Shown piece by piece: positions 1 through 8,634 of a DNA stretch of 64,000 nucleotides. This DNA is from Mucilaginibacter sp. KACC 22773 (GTDB lineage Bacteria > Bacteroidota > Bacteroidia > Sphingobacteriales > Sphingobacteriaceae). The stretch lies in contig NZ_CP117883.1 of assembly GCF_028736215.1 (NCBI RefSeq), positions 6,696,001-6,760,000 of the forward strand, given 5' to 3'. Numbering within the stretch: position 1 is the first letter of the stretch; each line of letters starts with the position of its first letter. Under the pieces are notes generated by a model. That model worked only from the letters and a program-made list of their open reading frames with translations. It ran no database searches and was not told the DNA's origin. Position numbers and translations under genes: made by a program.

Positions 1-1679
1 CCTTTTTTAGCTAACGATCCTTTTTCGATGGCATAAACAAAATCAAATGCCTGAAGAGAGGAAACGCGGTGAGTAATTATTATGATGATTGAATTATTGT
101 AATATTTTTTTAAATTATTAATGATTGAACGCTCAAGGGTTGGATCAAGCGATGAAGTAGCTTCATCGAAAATAATGATTTGCGGGGCTTTAACCAGAGC
201 CCTGGCGATAGAAATACGTTGCTTTTGACCGTCTGACAATGTCGACCCCGTATCGGTAATAACAGAATCATAGTTAACGATATTATTATCAAGAACCTCT
301 TTAAACATGGCATGCTCAACCGCTTTAATTACATCTTCCTGGCTGGCATCAACACTGCCGTATTTTAAATTGGAAATAATAGTATCGCTAAACAACTGGT
401 TTTCTTTTTCAATTAACCCGAGATTGGATTTCCAGTTCTTTATCTGGCTGATGCATACAGAATCGTCAATTCGTATACTTCCGCCAGAAGGCGAAAGGAA
501 ACCACATATCAAATTAATTATAGTGCTTTTACCAGACCCGCTTGGGCCTATAACCCCATAGATATGGCCCTTCTTAAATTCGACATTTAAACCAGACAGA
601 ATTTCCTCTTCATTGATGCTGTAAGAAACATCATCAAAAACCAGTTTATCAAAATTTATTATGTCATCACAGTGAAGCGGTTTATCAAATTCTGCCACGC
701 CCTTCTTTTCTTCCGGCAGGTAGGGCAATACCCTTTCCATCGAGATAATCGCCTTATTAATCTGATTATAGGTTCTCATGATGCTTATTGCCGGCGAATA
801 AAGCCTGTTAATATATTGAATAAAGGCAATCAAAGCGCCAAGTGTCAATGCGCCGGCGAAAACACTCTTTCCGCCAATTATCAAAACCAGGATAGGTCCT
901 ATAGCAATAAAAAAAGTCACAATGCTTCCATTTATCGAGCTAAAAAAAGTACTGCTTTTGTTGCTACTGTAGATTTGAGAATTAATATTGAAGAGTTTCT
1001 TATTCTCGATATTAAAAGCTTCATAACTCTTGATAACCCTTATATTTTTGAAACATTGAAGAAAAAAGTTATTCAATAAACCTTCCGATGCCTGAACCTC
1101 TTTAAAATGCTTTTGAATTAAGGGGGCAAATTTCCTGATGCTATACATGATCATCGGGATGATGAATAAGCTGATTAATGTAAGTTTGAAGTTTAGAATT
1201 GAGAGCATAACTACAATACCAATAACCACAAACACGTCATTCAGTAAACTTAGTATCAATGAAGATAACGTTGTTTGTATGTTTCGTACGTCGTCAATTA
1301 TGGTAAAAAGCACATCGCCTGTATTAACATTTTTAAAAAAAGTAATATCCTTCATGAACAAAGAATTTAACATATCAACCCGGATTTTGCCTACTACATT
1401 TTGGCTGATTTTGTTATCGAGTATATCAGTCCATAAGTTGCATACGATCCTTAAAATATAAACCAGTACCAGGAGTGAGAGTATCGTAATTAACTGTATA
1501 AAATCACCTTTGGGAAAGATTTGATCGATTATAATTTTCAGCACATATGGGGTAGCAAGCGAACCAGCGCTTGAAATGATCATTAACGCTATCAATAAAA
1601 GAATGTCAAAAACATATGGCCTGAAATATTTAAGATACCTCCTTGTAAGTTCCAAAGACTTTCTGTTCTTGATTTTCAT
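1..1679 (-). CDS. ABC exporter, fused permease-ATPase (C-terminus cut by window edge)
   Basis: My own translation from the ATG at 1677-1679 stays open to position 1, giving about 560 residues; the last residues lie outside the window. The N-terminal ~300 residues are hydrophobic and fit a type I exporter membrane domain. The ATPase domain follows, with Walker A GPSGSGKST (about 515-540), signature LSDGQKQR (about 215-245), Walker B IIIFDEAT (about 160-185) and the H-loop THR (about 65-75). There is no room before the membrane domain for a C39 peptidase, so it is not a leader-cleaving bacteriocin exporter. It is the most downstream gene of the minus-strand RiPP locus, so export of the mature product, or of an activated peptide, is the natural guess. 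Neither the adjacent lanthipeptide cluster nor the rest of this locus shows another transporter in the window. Substrate is inference. Confidence 0.9.
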   Translation of the reverse strand, partial: MKIKNRKSLELTRRYLKYFRPYVFDILLLIALMIISSAGSLATPYVLKIIIDQIFPKGDFIQLITILSLLVLVYILRIVCNLWTDILDNKISQNVVGKIRVDMLNSLFMKDITFFKNVNTGDVLFTIIDDVRNIQTTLSSLILSLLNDVFVVIGIVVMLSILNFKLTLISLFIIPMIMYSIRKFAPLIQKHFKEVQASEGLLNNFFLQCFKNIRVIKSYEAFNIENKKLFNINSQIYSSNKSSTFFSSINGSIVTFFIAIGPILVLIIGGKSVFAGALTLGALIAFIQYINRLYSPAISIMRTYNQINKAIISMERVLPYLPEEKKGVAEFDKPLHCDDIINFDKLVFDDVSYSINEEEILSGLNVEFKKGHIYGVIGPSGSGKSTIINLICGFLSPSGGSIRIDDSVCISQIKNWKSNLGLIEKENQLFSDTIISNLKYGSVDASQEDVIKAVEHAMFKEVLDNNIVNYDSVITDTGSTLSDGQKQRISIARALVKAPQIIIFDEATSSLDPTLERSIINNLKKYYNNSIIIIITHRVSSLQAFDFVYAIEKGSLAKK

Positions 1680-1749
1680 TCCTGTTAATTTTTAGCCAAC
1701 GATCTGCTAACACCCACCAATTAATTATGAACATTCACAATAAAAACGA

Positions 1750-2313
1750 TTACTCTTTTTCCCTGTATTTAAACGCAAATGTGAACCTCGAGCTTACGCA
1801 TTCGCGGGTTGGCACAGCACCTTTATGTTCAATAAAACCCGGGAATATTAAAAATCTACCGGGCTTTGGCATCACAATATTTTGCGATTCATGGTTTTCA
1901 TAAAAAATTGTTTCCCCTCCCCACCGATAGTCCCAGTCTTTATTGACATAGTACAACACAGTCATATCTTTGCCATTTAAAGAGCAATCTCTATGTGGAT
2001 AAGCCATATCACCATAATGGCTCATATTTATATATGATCGTTGCAATATGTATTCGCGTTTAGCGCAGAATTTTTGAAGCAGCTGCCTTGCAACAATACC
2101 TATCCTAAGCGATGTTTCAACCTTTTCAGGAATAAATTCAGCGTTGAAGATGCAATGCGCGTCTCCGTGGTTATCCCTTTCGGTCCGTGTAAAAGACAAA
2201 CCGGAAACAAGATTATAAAAATCATGAACTTCCTTTTCCGTAACAGCATCGTCAATCACAAACATTGGTTGCTGTTCAATAATGATGGTTTTAAATTCCA
2301 TATATCTGGTCAA
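1750..2313 (-). CDS. 2OG-Fe(II) oxygenase, prolyl-4-hydroxylase-like
   Basis: 187 residues, the size of a small 2-oxoglutarate/Fe(II) dioxygenase (P4H-like double-stranded beta-helix). The metal triad is visible as His107-x-Asp109 (in PHRDCS) and His163 (in IEHKG), with Arg176 (in SSRFTFAF) placed to bind 2-oxoglutarate. GGETIFYEN and PGRFLIFPG are typical core strands of the fold. The family hydroxylates amino-acid side chains or small metabolites; in a RiPP locus a hydroxylation of the precursor peptide, or of the acyl/aminoacyl group carried by the nearby ACP, is plausible but unproven. It lies 70 bp upstream of the ABC exporter and 252 bp downstream of acpS, on the same strand. Met5 is an alternative start. 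Confidence 0.85.
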   Translation of the reverse strand: MTRYMEFKTIIIEQQPMFVIDDAVTEKEVHDFYNLVSGLSFTRTERDNHGDAHCIFNAEFIPEKVETSLRIGIVARQLLQKFCAKREYILQRSYINMSHYGDMAYPHRDCSLNGKDMTVLYYVNKDWDYRWGGETIFYENHESQNIVMPKPGRFLIFPGFIEHKGAVPTRECVSSRFTFAFKYREKE

Positions 2314-2565
2314 TTTTTTTAGGGTTCCATTTGCTGTTCCGGAACTTGACTAAAAACATCAGTTACCGAACAGGCTTATGATTTCGATGCCTATATGCAT
2401 TTACCTATTATTCAAAACAAACTATTGAAACATTTTACTCTGATATAAGACACCACGGGCCCTCTTTTTTTCGGTAGAGACCGAAGCCGCGGAAAAGCGC
2501 ATTTGTTTTTAATTATTTAAGTAATGAAACTGCCTGGTTTGATGTTATCATGACCTAATCATTTA

Positions 2566-2943
2566 CTAATAAAATATTGCGAAAGCTACCGCGTAATCCT
2601 GGTTATGAGACAGGGATATATCATGATGTTTAAAACCTGATTCATCCAAAATATCTTTTATCCTGCCTGAAAAATTTAGTGAAGGTGCCCCCTCACCGTT
2701 TTTAACTATTTCAATATTTTTCCATTGTACACCATTGTTCCAGCCTGTTTTCACTGCTTTCATAACAGCTTCTTTTGCCGCAAACCTAACTGCATAATGC
2801 TGATACTTATTAGGCTTAGAATCGCAATAAGCTATTTCTCCAGGGCTAAAGGCCCGTTTTAAATAGCGCTCCCCCTGTTTCTCAATACAATTTTTTATTT
2901 CGGCTATTTGAACGATGTCAACCCCCGATGTAATTTTGAGCAT
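2566..2943 (-). CDS. acpS: Holo-[acyl-carrier-protein] synthase (AcpS-type phosphopantetheinyl transferase)
   Basis: 125 residues, the normal AcpS length. The family signatures are present: GVDIV near residue 7-11, the Mg-binding FAAKEAVMKA segment, and ISLSHNQDYAVAFA near the C-terminus. AcpS moves 4'-phosphopantetheine from coenzyme A onto the serine of a carrier protein. It starts 12 bp after the ACP gene stop and so belongs to the same operon. That pairing argues it is a dedicated activator of that unusual ACP rather than the housekeeping enzyme, although this cannot be proved without knowing whether a second acpS exists elsewhere in the genome. Confidence 0.93.
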   Translation of the reverse strand: MLKITSGVDIVQIAEIKNCIEKQGERYLKRAFSPGEIAYCDSKPNKYQHYAVRFAAKEAVMKAVKTGWNNGVQWKNIEIVKNGEGAPSLNFSGRIKDILDESGFKHHDISLSHNQDYAVAFAIFY

Positions 2944-2955
2944 ATTTCATTTTCA

Positions 2956-3237
2956 CTAATCTTGTAAATTCTTTTTTATCCTGGCGATCATGACATCCAC
3001 GTCTGTAAAAAAATCCAGGTCAATGTCGTCATCATCCAGTTCAACATCAAATTCATCTTCAATTGTTGTAATAAAAACAAGCGCCTGGCTCGATTCGCTG
3101 ATTAAAACATTAAGTTTATCATCTACCAGCATTGTTTCTGAGTTACGCAATTCAGGCTGCGCGCTAATCAACTGATCGACGATAACCAGTATCTTATTTT
3201 TAATTTCACTGTCGGTTAAATAGGTTTGCTCATTCAT
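2956..3237 (-). CDS. Divergent acyl/peptidyl carrier protein
   Basis: 93 residues with the helical, very acidic composition of acyl carrier proteins (for example TIEDEFDVELDDDDIDLDFF). Aligning the EDEF segment with the EEEF of ordinary ACPs places Ser49 at the phosphopantetheine position. The usual D-S-L motif reads E-S-S here, so the attachment serine is kept but its context is unusual. The gene overlaps the upstream JmjC-like gene by 8 bp and is followed 12 bp later by acpS. The likely job is to carry an acyl or aminoacyl group as a thioester. The free-standing condensation domain encoded at 13356-14729 is the obvious acceptor partner. No adenylation domain or ketosynthase is seen in the window, so the source of the cargo is unknown. 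Confidence 0.82.
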   Translation of the reverse strand: MNEQTYLTDSEIKNKILVIVDQLISAQPELRNSETMLVDDKLNVLISESSQALVFITTIEDEFDVELDDDDIDLDFFTDVDVMIARIKKNLQD

Positions 3238-4069
3238 ATATTGCAGTAGTTTTATTTTGATTTATCAATTCTAACAGGCTTTGGTAACTTTTTGGGCTTT
3301 TCTCCTGAAAATATGCCAGCACATTAGCGTAATTTGAATCATTTATAAAGTTTTCGGTCAACGACACGCCCTTTTCAAGGTTGTAAACAGCGTGCCACCA
3401 ATTACTTGGTGTATGAATAATCTCACCGGGGCGCTGTAGCGCTATAAGAGGCCTGGCGAAAGCAAAATCCGGAAACTTTTCCAGGTCAGGAAAAAAGGGA
3501 TTAACAGCCCCATTGTATAGGTATTGCTGATTATCAGGCGGATAAAAAAGCCATAGCTTGGCACCTGTGATCACGGCATTCCAGGCACTGGTATTCCAGA
3601 TATCCAAGTGCAGGCGCGAAAAAGTACCTTTTGCTCCAATATACAACCACGACAGGGTTGTTTTGCGTTCCTTTACAGGTATCGTTTTATACCAGCAATT
3701 AAAAATGTTGGGCGCTGTATAATGCAATTCCATTTTTGTTCCAAGATGGAATTTACAATCTTTCAAATAATAGGGATTGGCAGCCCGTGTTTTATTCATA
3801 TATTGCAGGTAACCTTTTAAAGAAAAGGTACGGGAACTCGAATTTTTAGTAGTGTGTTTGCTTGCGTTCAATAACGTATCACCAAATTCCTTCGTCAAAA
3901 ATGTGCTATCCCATAGTTTTAAAGCAGGCCACTCTTCCATATAACCATTTAGTTTAAACGGCACTGACAAGTCGGCCGAATAAACATCAACTTCTTCAAT
4001 ATGCTTATTGCGGGCGAATTGTTGATACATTTCCATAATGGTTAACTTGGTTGGATTCAATGTCTTCAT
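3230..4069 (-). CDS. JmjC/cupin_8-like Fe(II)/2OG hydroxylase
   Basis: 279 residues. The C-terminal half carries a JmjC-type beta-helix: His154-x-Asp156 (in SRLHLDIWNT), the strand GAKLWLFYPP, GEIIHTPSNWWHAV with the distal metal ligand His226, and NFINDSN after it. Members of this cupin_8 group hydroxylate proteins or peptides using 2-oxoglutarate and Fe(II). The gene overlaps the protease-fusion gene upstream by 4 bp (ATGA) and the ACP gene downstream by 8 bp, which implies translational coupling and a shared pathway. Likely substrates are the locus precursor peptide or the ACP-bound group; this is inference. It is only distantly similar by eye to the other JmjC-like protein at 25237-26166. 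Confidence 0.82.
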   Translation of the reverse strand: MKTLNPTKLTIMEMYQQFARNKHIEEVDVYSADLSVPFKLNGYMEEWPALKLWDSTFLTKEFGDTLLNASKHTTKNSSSRTFSLKGYLQYMNKTRAANPYYLKDCKFHLGTKMELHYTAPNIFNCWYKTIPVKERKTTLSWLYIGAKGTFSRLHLDIWNTSAWNAVITGAKLWLFYPPDNQQYLYNGAVNPFFPDLEKFPDFAFARPLIALQRPGEIIHTPSNWWHAVYNLEKGVSLTENFINDSNYANVLAYFQEKSPKSYQSLLELINQNKTTAIYE

Positions 4070-5991
4070 GAAAAGAAATTTGTTATACAGCTCAATATTT
4101 TCTCATCATTGTTAATATCCATGATATCAAAAACGGGCAGCCCCAGTTTGTCCGAAAAAGCATCCATAATTGTAATCATCTCATTTTTAGGCAATACACG
4201 CGATGTTTTCACTAATGCATTATTAATGTTTTTAAGCTCATTATGCACCGGGCTCATGGTACAAAACAGGCAGGTGCTATTACAATAATTTCTTACAGTT
4301 TGGATAGTCTGCTGCACCAGCTCAACCGTATCCGTAGGGTGAATAGTGCAAATAATAGCATCCGGACGCACGCCCAGCAAATATTGTATCGGCGTTAAAA
4401 TAGCACCGGCTTTGGCGGTATCCATGTTAAAAGCCCGCGGTAAAATTCCACCTTGAATACCTGTGATAATCAAATCAGGGTTATTGTAATGTTGAATACC
4501 CTTCAATATTGTTTCAATATTACTTGTCCAATCCCTGAATTTAATCTCAACATTGGCATTATGGCCAAATGGAAATGTAAAGGCCGAACCAACTACCACC
4601 CCTTGAGGCTCGGTAGAAAGCTGAGAAACATTGTACCCTTGCGCGGATAATATTTCCTTAATCCTCATTTGACTGGTGAACTTGCCCTGTTTACTGCCGG
4701 TACCCACACAAGCAAGTACTGAAGTTTGAATTTTAGGTAAATGACGGAAGTTTTTAATTTCATCAACAACTTTTTTCCGAACCGAAGTAAAGTGAATATT
4801 ACCTGCATACTGCGGGTAAATTTCTTTAATAAGCCGGTTCAGGTGATCAAATACATCGTTATCAAAAACAATAAAATTTTTATTGCTCAGTATACAGTTT
4901 TTTAACACCCTGTTCCCGAAAAGAATATTTGACTCAACCGGGATATCAAGGAAGTAACCTATTACAATTGTATCGAACAAGTCGAGTTCCTGTTTTCCCG
5001 GCTCTTTATTAATTGACAAAAAATCTGACGACACAGCGCCGGCTTTACCCGTGGCCGATGAAATACTTCTTGGATAATCGATAGACAATACCAGATCTCC
5101 CCGGATCTGATCTTTAAACTCAATGATTGTCTTGATCTCCTTCTCTGAAGACGGAAACACTGCTACTTTTTGGGCAAAATCAATCTTGTGCGGTGTGAAC
5201 AATTTTTTGCCCAAAATATCCTGCTCTGCCTTATTCAGCTGCCTTACCCCTGAGCTAATGATATCATAATTTTTGGAGATATAAATAAATTCTGTAACGT
5301 CATTTGAACTGTTACTACTGATAAGTTCCTTTACCTGTTGCTCGTTTTTCGGAGCATTATCTATGACCAAACGAGATAAAATTCCAGCAAAATGTGCTGT
5401 AGCATAACTGGTTCCTGATGATATTTTGTACCCCTTATCGGCCCAGGCAATCCTTTGCAGCCCCCCCTTTGCCAAGATTTTGGTTTTTTTGCTTTCATCG
5501 TAACTGTATTCATTTTTGTTTTTGACAAGTCCGCAACCTACAGAATAAACAAAAGGGAAATGTGCAGGAAAACACTCCAGATGCGGAAAGTTGTGAGATG
5601 ACGCAACTATAATAACGCCTGTTTCTGCAAGAATCCGACAAGAATCAAACAAGGCGGAAGAAGGAGTGCTTACGGCTATCCCCATACTTATATTTACCAC
5701 CTTCAGGCCGTCAATACGAAGGCAATGCTTAATACCTTCAGTTAAAAGCTGTTCGCTGATCTTTCCTCCCTCTGCAAATAATCTAACACTATGAAGTTCG
5801 GCTTCGGGTACAATTTTATGAATAATTGAAGCTATAGCTGTGCCATGGCCCGTGGCATCTATATGATGGTCTGTATCCACGCTATATAAATTCCCGTCGC
5901 TTTCTTTAATTGTGTATCCTACTACTTTGCTATTGAGCAAACGTGGATGACCGGCATCAACTCCTTCGTCAATTATAGCAATCTTAATCAT
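4066..5991 (-). CDS. Subtilase (S8) fused to a DUF1611-like P-loop domain
   Basis: 641 residues with two parts. Residues 1-210 are a compact subtilisin-type protease with Asp8 (IIDEGVD), His49 (GHGT), oxyanion Asn134 (VASSHN) and nucleophile Ser195 (SSGTSYATAHFAG). There is no signal peptide or propeptide, so it should act in the cytoplasm, fitting a leader peptidase for the locus precursors. Residues about 330-641 resemble the DUF1611 family, with a P-loop-like GTGSKQGKFTS at 430-440 and later segments such as IITGIQGG and IICTIHPTD. Cytosolic members of this family are reported as NTP-dependent enzymes acting on small amino-acid substrates, but I do not know the role here. The start overlaps the preceding gene by 8 bp. 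The fusion itself is the odd feature: proteolysis and a nucleotide-binding enzyme in one chain. Confidence 0.8.
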   Translation of the reverse strand: MIKIAIIDEGVDAGHPRLLNSKVVGYTIKESDGNLYSVDTDHHIDATGHGTAIASIIHKIVPEAELHSVRLFAEGGKISEQLLTEGIKHCLRIDGLKVVNISMGIAVSTPSSALFDSCRILAETGVIIVASSHNFPHLECFPAHFPFVYSVGCGLVKNKNEYSYDESKKTKILAKGGLQRIAWADKGYKISSGTSYATAHFAGILSRLVIDNAPKNEQQVKELISSNSSNDVTEFIYISKNYDIISSGVRQLNKAEQDILGKKLFTPHKIDFAQKVAVFPSSEKEIKTIIEFKDQIRGDLVLSIDYPRSISSATGKAGAVSSDFLSINKEPGKQELDLFDTIVIGYFLDIPVESNILFGNRVLKNCILSNKNFIVFDNDVFDHLNRLIKEIYPQYAGNIHFTSVRKKVVDEIKNFRHLPKIQTSVLACVGTGSKQGKFTSQMRIKEILSAQGYNVSQLSTEPQGVVVGSAFTFPFGHNANVEIKFRDWTSNIETILKGIQHYNNPDLIITGIQGGILPRAFNMDTAKAGAILTPIQYLLGVRPDAIICTIHPTDTVELVQQTIQTVRNYCNSTCLFCTMSPVHNELKNINNALVKTSRVLPKNEMITIMDAFSDKLGLPVFDIMDINNDEKILSCITNFFS

Positions 5992-6874
5992 TCAATTTCT
6001 TATTAAACATTAATGAAAAAGCATAATTGTCTGATTCATCATACACATTATCCAGTTGATCTATCAATTTTAAATACCTCTTGTAATTTTTAAACCCCTG
6101 CGACAATGTCAATCCGTGACCTACATTTTTTGAATAGAAATAATTGAAGTTTAGCCCGGACTTTAAATGCGCTATTTTTTTGTTATACAACGCAATAAAG
6201 TTTTTAATAACCGGGGCTTCGGGACTTGATACCATGCTATAATCAAAAATTATACTGAAGGTTGGAAAGGGTTCCCTGTTGTCAATACTTAGCGGAAAAT
6301 CTTCTTTAGCTACCTCTATTCTCTCAATAGCACTATAAATCAAATAGTTACTCTCTAAAATATCCAGAACAATAGAAAATGCCTCTTCAAAAAAAACGGA
6401 CGGTAAAAAACAGTTTATTCTGACGAAATATTTATAATTCCCGGATATTGCAACAAACGCCGCAGGAATATGCTTAAATTCAGGAGATTGAAGTTTTTCG
6501 AGAAAGGGGTATCCAAACATTTTTATTGAATGGGTTATTTCAGCCGCGTAATCGTAGGTAGCAAACGAGTTTCCACCTTTAATTAGATACCGCCAGTTTT
6601 TCAATACAGTGTTTATTTCTACAGCCCTTGCGTTGGAAAGCGCTCCGGTGGCCTTAATTTCTGAAAGACATTTTATACAAAAATCACACAAATTATAACT
6701 GGCGTTATTGAGCAGTTCCAGGCCATCTATCCGTTGTTTCTTAAGCAGGGGCAAATCCATCAATACGCTTACAAGTTCGATGCTGTAATTGTTGGTATAC
6801 CCTTTATGAAACAGCGTATTCCTCGCTATAAATCGCTCAATATATGCTTGCTGTGATGTAAGTGTATTTTCCAT
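5984..6874 (-). CDS. Unknown protein of the radical SAM RiPP locus
   Basis: 296 residues, no recognised domain. It has no signal peptide or membrane span, and a cluster of cysteines near residues 61-70 (NLCDFCIKCL) that could bind metal or be structural. The central part alternates hydrophobic and charged residues (YKYFVRINCFLPSVFFEEAF), and the C-terminus ends GFKNYKRYLKLIDQLD. A very weak resemblance to HopA1-like proteins of some lanthipeptide clusters came to mind, but I cannot support it. It starts 33 bp after the radical SAM gene stop and overlaps the protease-fusion gene by 8 bp, so it probably works between maturation and cleavage, for example as a scaffold. Its first 18 codons are duplicated at 15456-15509, where they are fused to a different gene. 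Confidence 0.7.
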   Translation of the reverse strand: MENTLTSQQAYIERFIARNTLFHKGYTNNYSIELVSVLMDLPLLKKQRIDGLELLNNASYNLCDFCIKCLSEIKATGALSNARAVEINTVLKNWRYLIKGGNSFATYDYAAEITHSIKMFGYPFLEKLQSPEFKHIPAAFVAISGNYKYFVRINCFLPSVFFEEAFSIVLDILESNYLIYSAIERIEVAKEDFPLSIDNREPFPTFSIIFDYSMVSSPEAPVIKNFIALYNKKIAHLKSGLNFNYFYSKNVGHGLTLSQGFKNYKRYLKLIDQLDNVYDESDNYAFSLMFNKKLND

Positions 6875-6907
6875 GTCAACGGACTTAGCTATGTGGTACT
6901 AACCGGG

Positions 6908-8374
6908 TTATTTATTGGAATGGCCTGTGTTTACTTTATTAGTATGCCCGGGAAAAATGATCAGATCTGGCCTGCTGTCCATTAATAGATATTGATGTTT
7001 CAGACTGTCTTCCGTTTTGGTTTTCCAGGGCGTACAATCTGGCATGCCCTCTTTTAAAGCCTGATGCGAGCAGGATAACTTATCACATACCGGCAGATAT
7101 TTACATGAACTGCACATCTCATTAACCTGTGAACGGTCATAATCCATATACGGTTGATGTGATTCTATTTTAAAGCCCTGTGATACGTGACTGATCGCTT
7201 CCTTACCGTCATGAATCGTTTCCCAGCATTTATGAATATTGCCGTCCGGGTCAACTACCAGGCTGTACGGAGACACCCACGTAGCACACTCATCCTGTAT
7301 TTCTGGCAACACCCATTTTAACCGGGCCTGTTCACGCTGGTTTTGTGCAGCCCACCGGTTATAGCGCGTTACCAGGTTCAACCTGAAAGACTGCTGAAAA
7401 TCAAAAAAGTCACCTACGCTAAACCGGGCACTCAGGTCAGACTCGTTCGCCTCTTCATACGTACGCAACCAGGCTGTGCTAAAAGAAATCTGGTCCGAGC
7501 GCATTGGCCACAAACCAAATACATGAAAATCCTGAAACAGCTCATCTATTGAGTCGGCTATCTCACGGTCTGTATTGATCCGCACCGTGACATGCATACC
7601 AGCCGGCATTAAACAAAGGTTTTCAAGTATCTGAAAATAATTCTTCTTTTCATTATTACGCCCCTTGAGCGGACGGCTTTTGTCATGCGTTTTTTGTGGC
7701 CCGTCTACCGTAATTTGTACATTTTTTACATCGCAGTTTTTTAGAAGTGCCCAGTTATCGGAAGTAAGCAGGATACCATTCGTGATGATATTGGCCGAAT
7801 AGCTGATACCATGCTTGGCACAAAGATCCTTTAACATTGGGGTTAGCCTCGATATTGCGTTCTTATTAATCAAAGGTTCGCCACCGTACCAGGTAACATT
7901 GAGCGCATGCCATCTTTTTACCGGCGATTGCTCAAGCATATCATTAATATAATTGATGATTGAACGAAGGTTCTCGATATCATTTAATGACTTATTGGGC
8001 TTTACAAACTCAAAACAATATGGGCAACCCATATTGCACATGATCGTAGTGCCCACCGTCAGGTTAATACTCCCGTCATCCTTATCATACAACAGTTCCC
8101 TTTTTTTTGAATAAAACTTGTTGTATTCTTCACGTTCGTTTAAATCCCCTTTTACAAAAAAACCCTTATCATAAAGGTAGTTCAACAGCTTATGACGCTC
8201 TGCACCAACACTATCATCAAGCCTTAATACCGATTGCCCGACAGTTTCAACATAAGAGCCCTGTTCCCAATTTAAAACCTCCAGCCCTCCGCTGATCAAA
8301 TTATAAATCAGATATTCAGACTTTTCTGCTATCGGAACTATAACATTGTAAAAACTATATTTTATATCCTTCAT
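6908..8374 (-). CDS. Radical SAM/SPASM peptide maturase, copy 1
   Basis: 488 residues. Residues 1-100 form a precursor-recognition-like N-terminal domain typical of SPASM peptide maturases. The radical SAM core follows, with the [4Fe-4S] motif Cys113-x3-Cys117-x2-Cys120 (CNMGCPYC) and WYGGEP at 162-167. The C-terminal SPASM region has Cys363, Cys383, Cys421, Cys424, Cys430, Cys435 and Cys447, enough for two auxiliary clusters. Such enzymes make C-C, thioether or epimerised linkages in ribosomal peptides. The substrate is almost certainly the 60 aa peptide encoded 77 bp upstream. This copy differs from the one at 15543-17009 by one residue: Met420 here, Ile there, just before the Cys421-x2-Cys424 pair. 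Confidence 0.95.
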   Translation of the reverse strand: MKDIKYSFYNVIVPIAEKSEYLIYNLISGGLEVLNWEQGSYVETVGQSVLRLDDSVGAERHKLLNYLYDKGFFVKGDLNEREEYNKFYSKKRELLYDKDDGSINLTVGTTIMCNMGCPYCFEFVKPNKSLNDIENLRSIINYINDMLEQSPVKRWHALNVTWYGGEPLINKNAISRLTPMLKDLCAKHGISYSANIITNGILLTSDNWALLKNCDVKNVQITVDGPQKTHDKSRPLKGRNNEKKNYFQILENLCLMPAGMHVTVRINTDREIADSIDELFQDFHVFGLWPMRSDQISFSTAWLRTYEEANESDLSARFSVGDFFDFQQSFRLNLVTRYNRWAAQNQREQARLKWVLPEIQDECATWVSPYSLVVDPDGNIHKCWETIHDGKEAISHVSQGFKIESHQPYMDYDRSQVNEMCSSCKYLPVCDKLSCSHQALKEGMPDCTPWKTKTEDSLKHQYLLMDSRPDLIIFPGHTNKVNTGHSNK

Positions 8375-8410
8375 CTTCTGTAATATCTGCTGTTAAATCC
8401 ATACCTAAAG

Positions 8411-8440
8411 AGCCGGCCGCAATTCTACATGCCGCCGGCT
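8411..8440 (-). promoter_or_regulatory. Intercistronic hairpin between precursor and maturase genes
   Basis: AGCCGGC and GCCGGCT form a perfect 7 bp stem, continued by GCA/TGC after one mismatch. The hairpin sits between the precursor stop and the maturase start. There is no strong T-run, so partial termination or mRNA protection, giving more precursor than maturase, is the likely role (inference). The copy at 17046-17075 keeps the stem and gains one more pair. Confidence 0.6.
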
Positions 8441-8451
8441 TTTCATTCAAA

Positions 8452-8634
8452 TCAAAACAGCAAGCTGTCTTCGTCTGATTCGATCGCAGCGTTAACACCC
8501 CTGCAATCTGTTCCGCTTCCGAATTCCCTGCAGAATGCTTCTACTGCCTGGGTGTTCGAATACACATCCTCCACTTTACGCGGTTTGATCAATTCCTTGA
8601 TTTGTTCTTTTGGCATTGATTGTTGATTGTTCAT
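8452..8634 (-). CDS. Radical SAM RiPP precursor peptide, copy 1
   Basis: 60 residues, directly upstream of the radical SAM gene. A charged N-terminal part (leader-like, with ELIKPRK at about 14-20 and EDVYSNTQ at 22-29) is followed by a core-like segment with Cys35, Cys44, GTDCRGVNAA at 41-50 and an acidic tail ending DSLLF. Two further copies of the family are at 17087-17269 (identical protein) and 17497-17688 (diverged). The segments from LIKPRK to the C-terminus are the conserved part in all three. Short length, Cys content, repeated copies and position before a SPASM maturase all support a precursor. The product type is unknown: the two cysteines allow thioethers, and Arg45 could be the arginase target. 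Confidence 0.88.
   Translation of the reverse strand: MNNQQSMPKEQIKELIKPRKVEDVYSNTQAVEAFCREFGSGTDCRGVNAAIESDEDSLLF

Noticed and set aside
5984..6874. HopA1-like assignment for the unknown 296 aa protein
   Set aside because: The resemblance is too weak to support from sequence reading alone.
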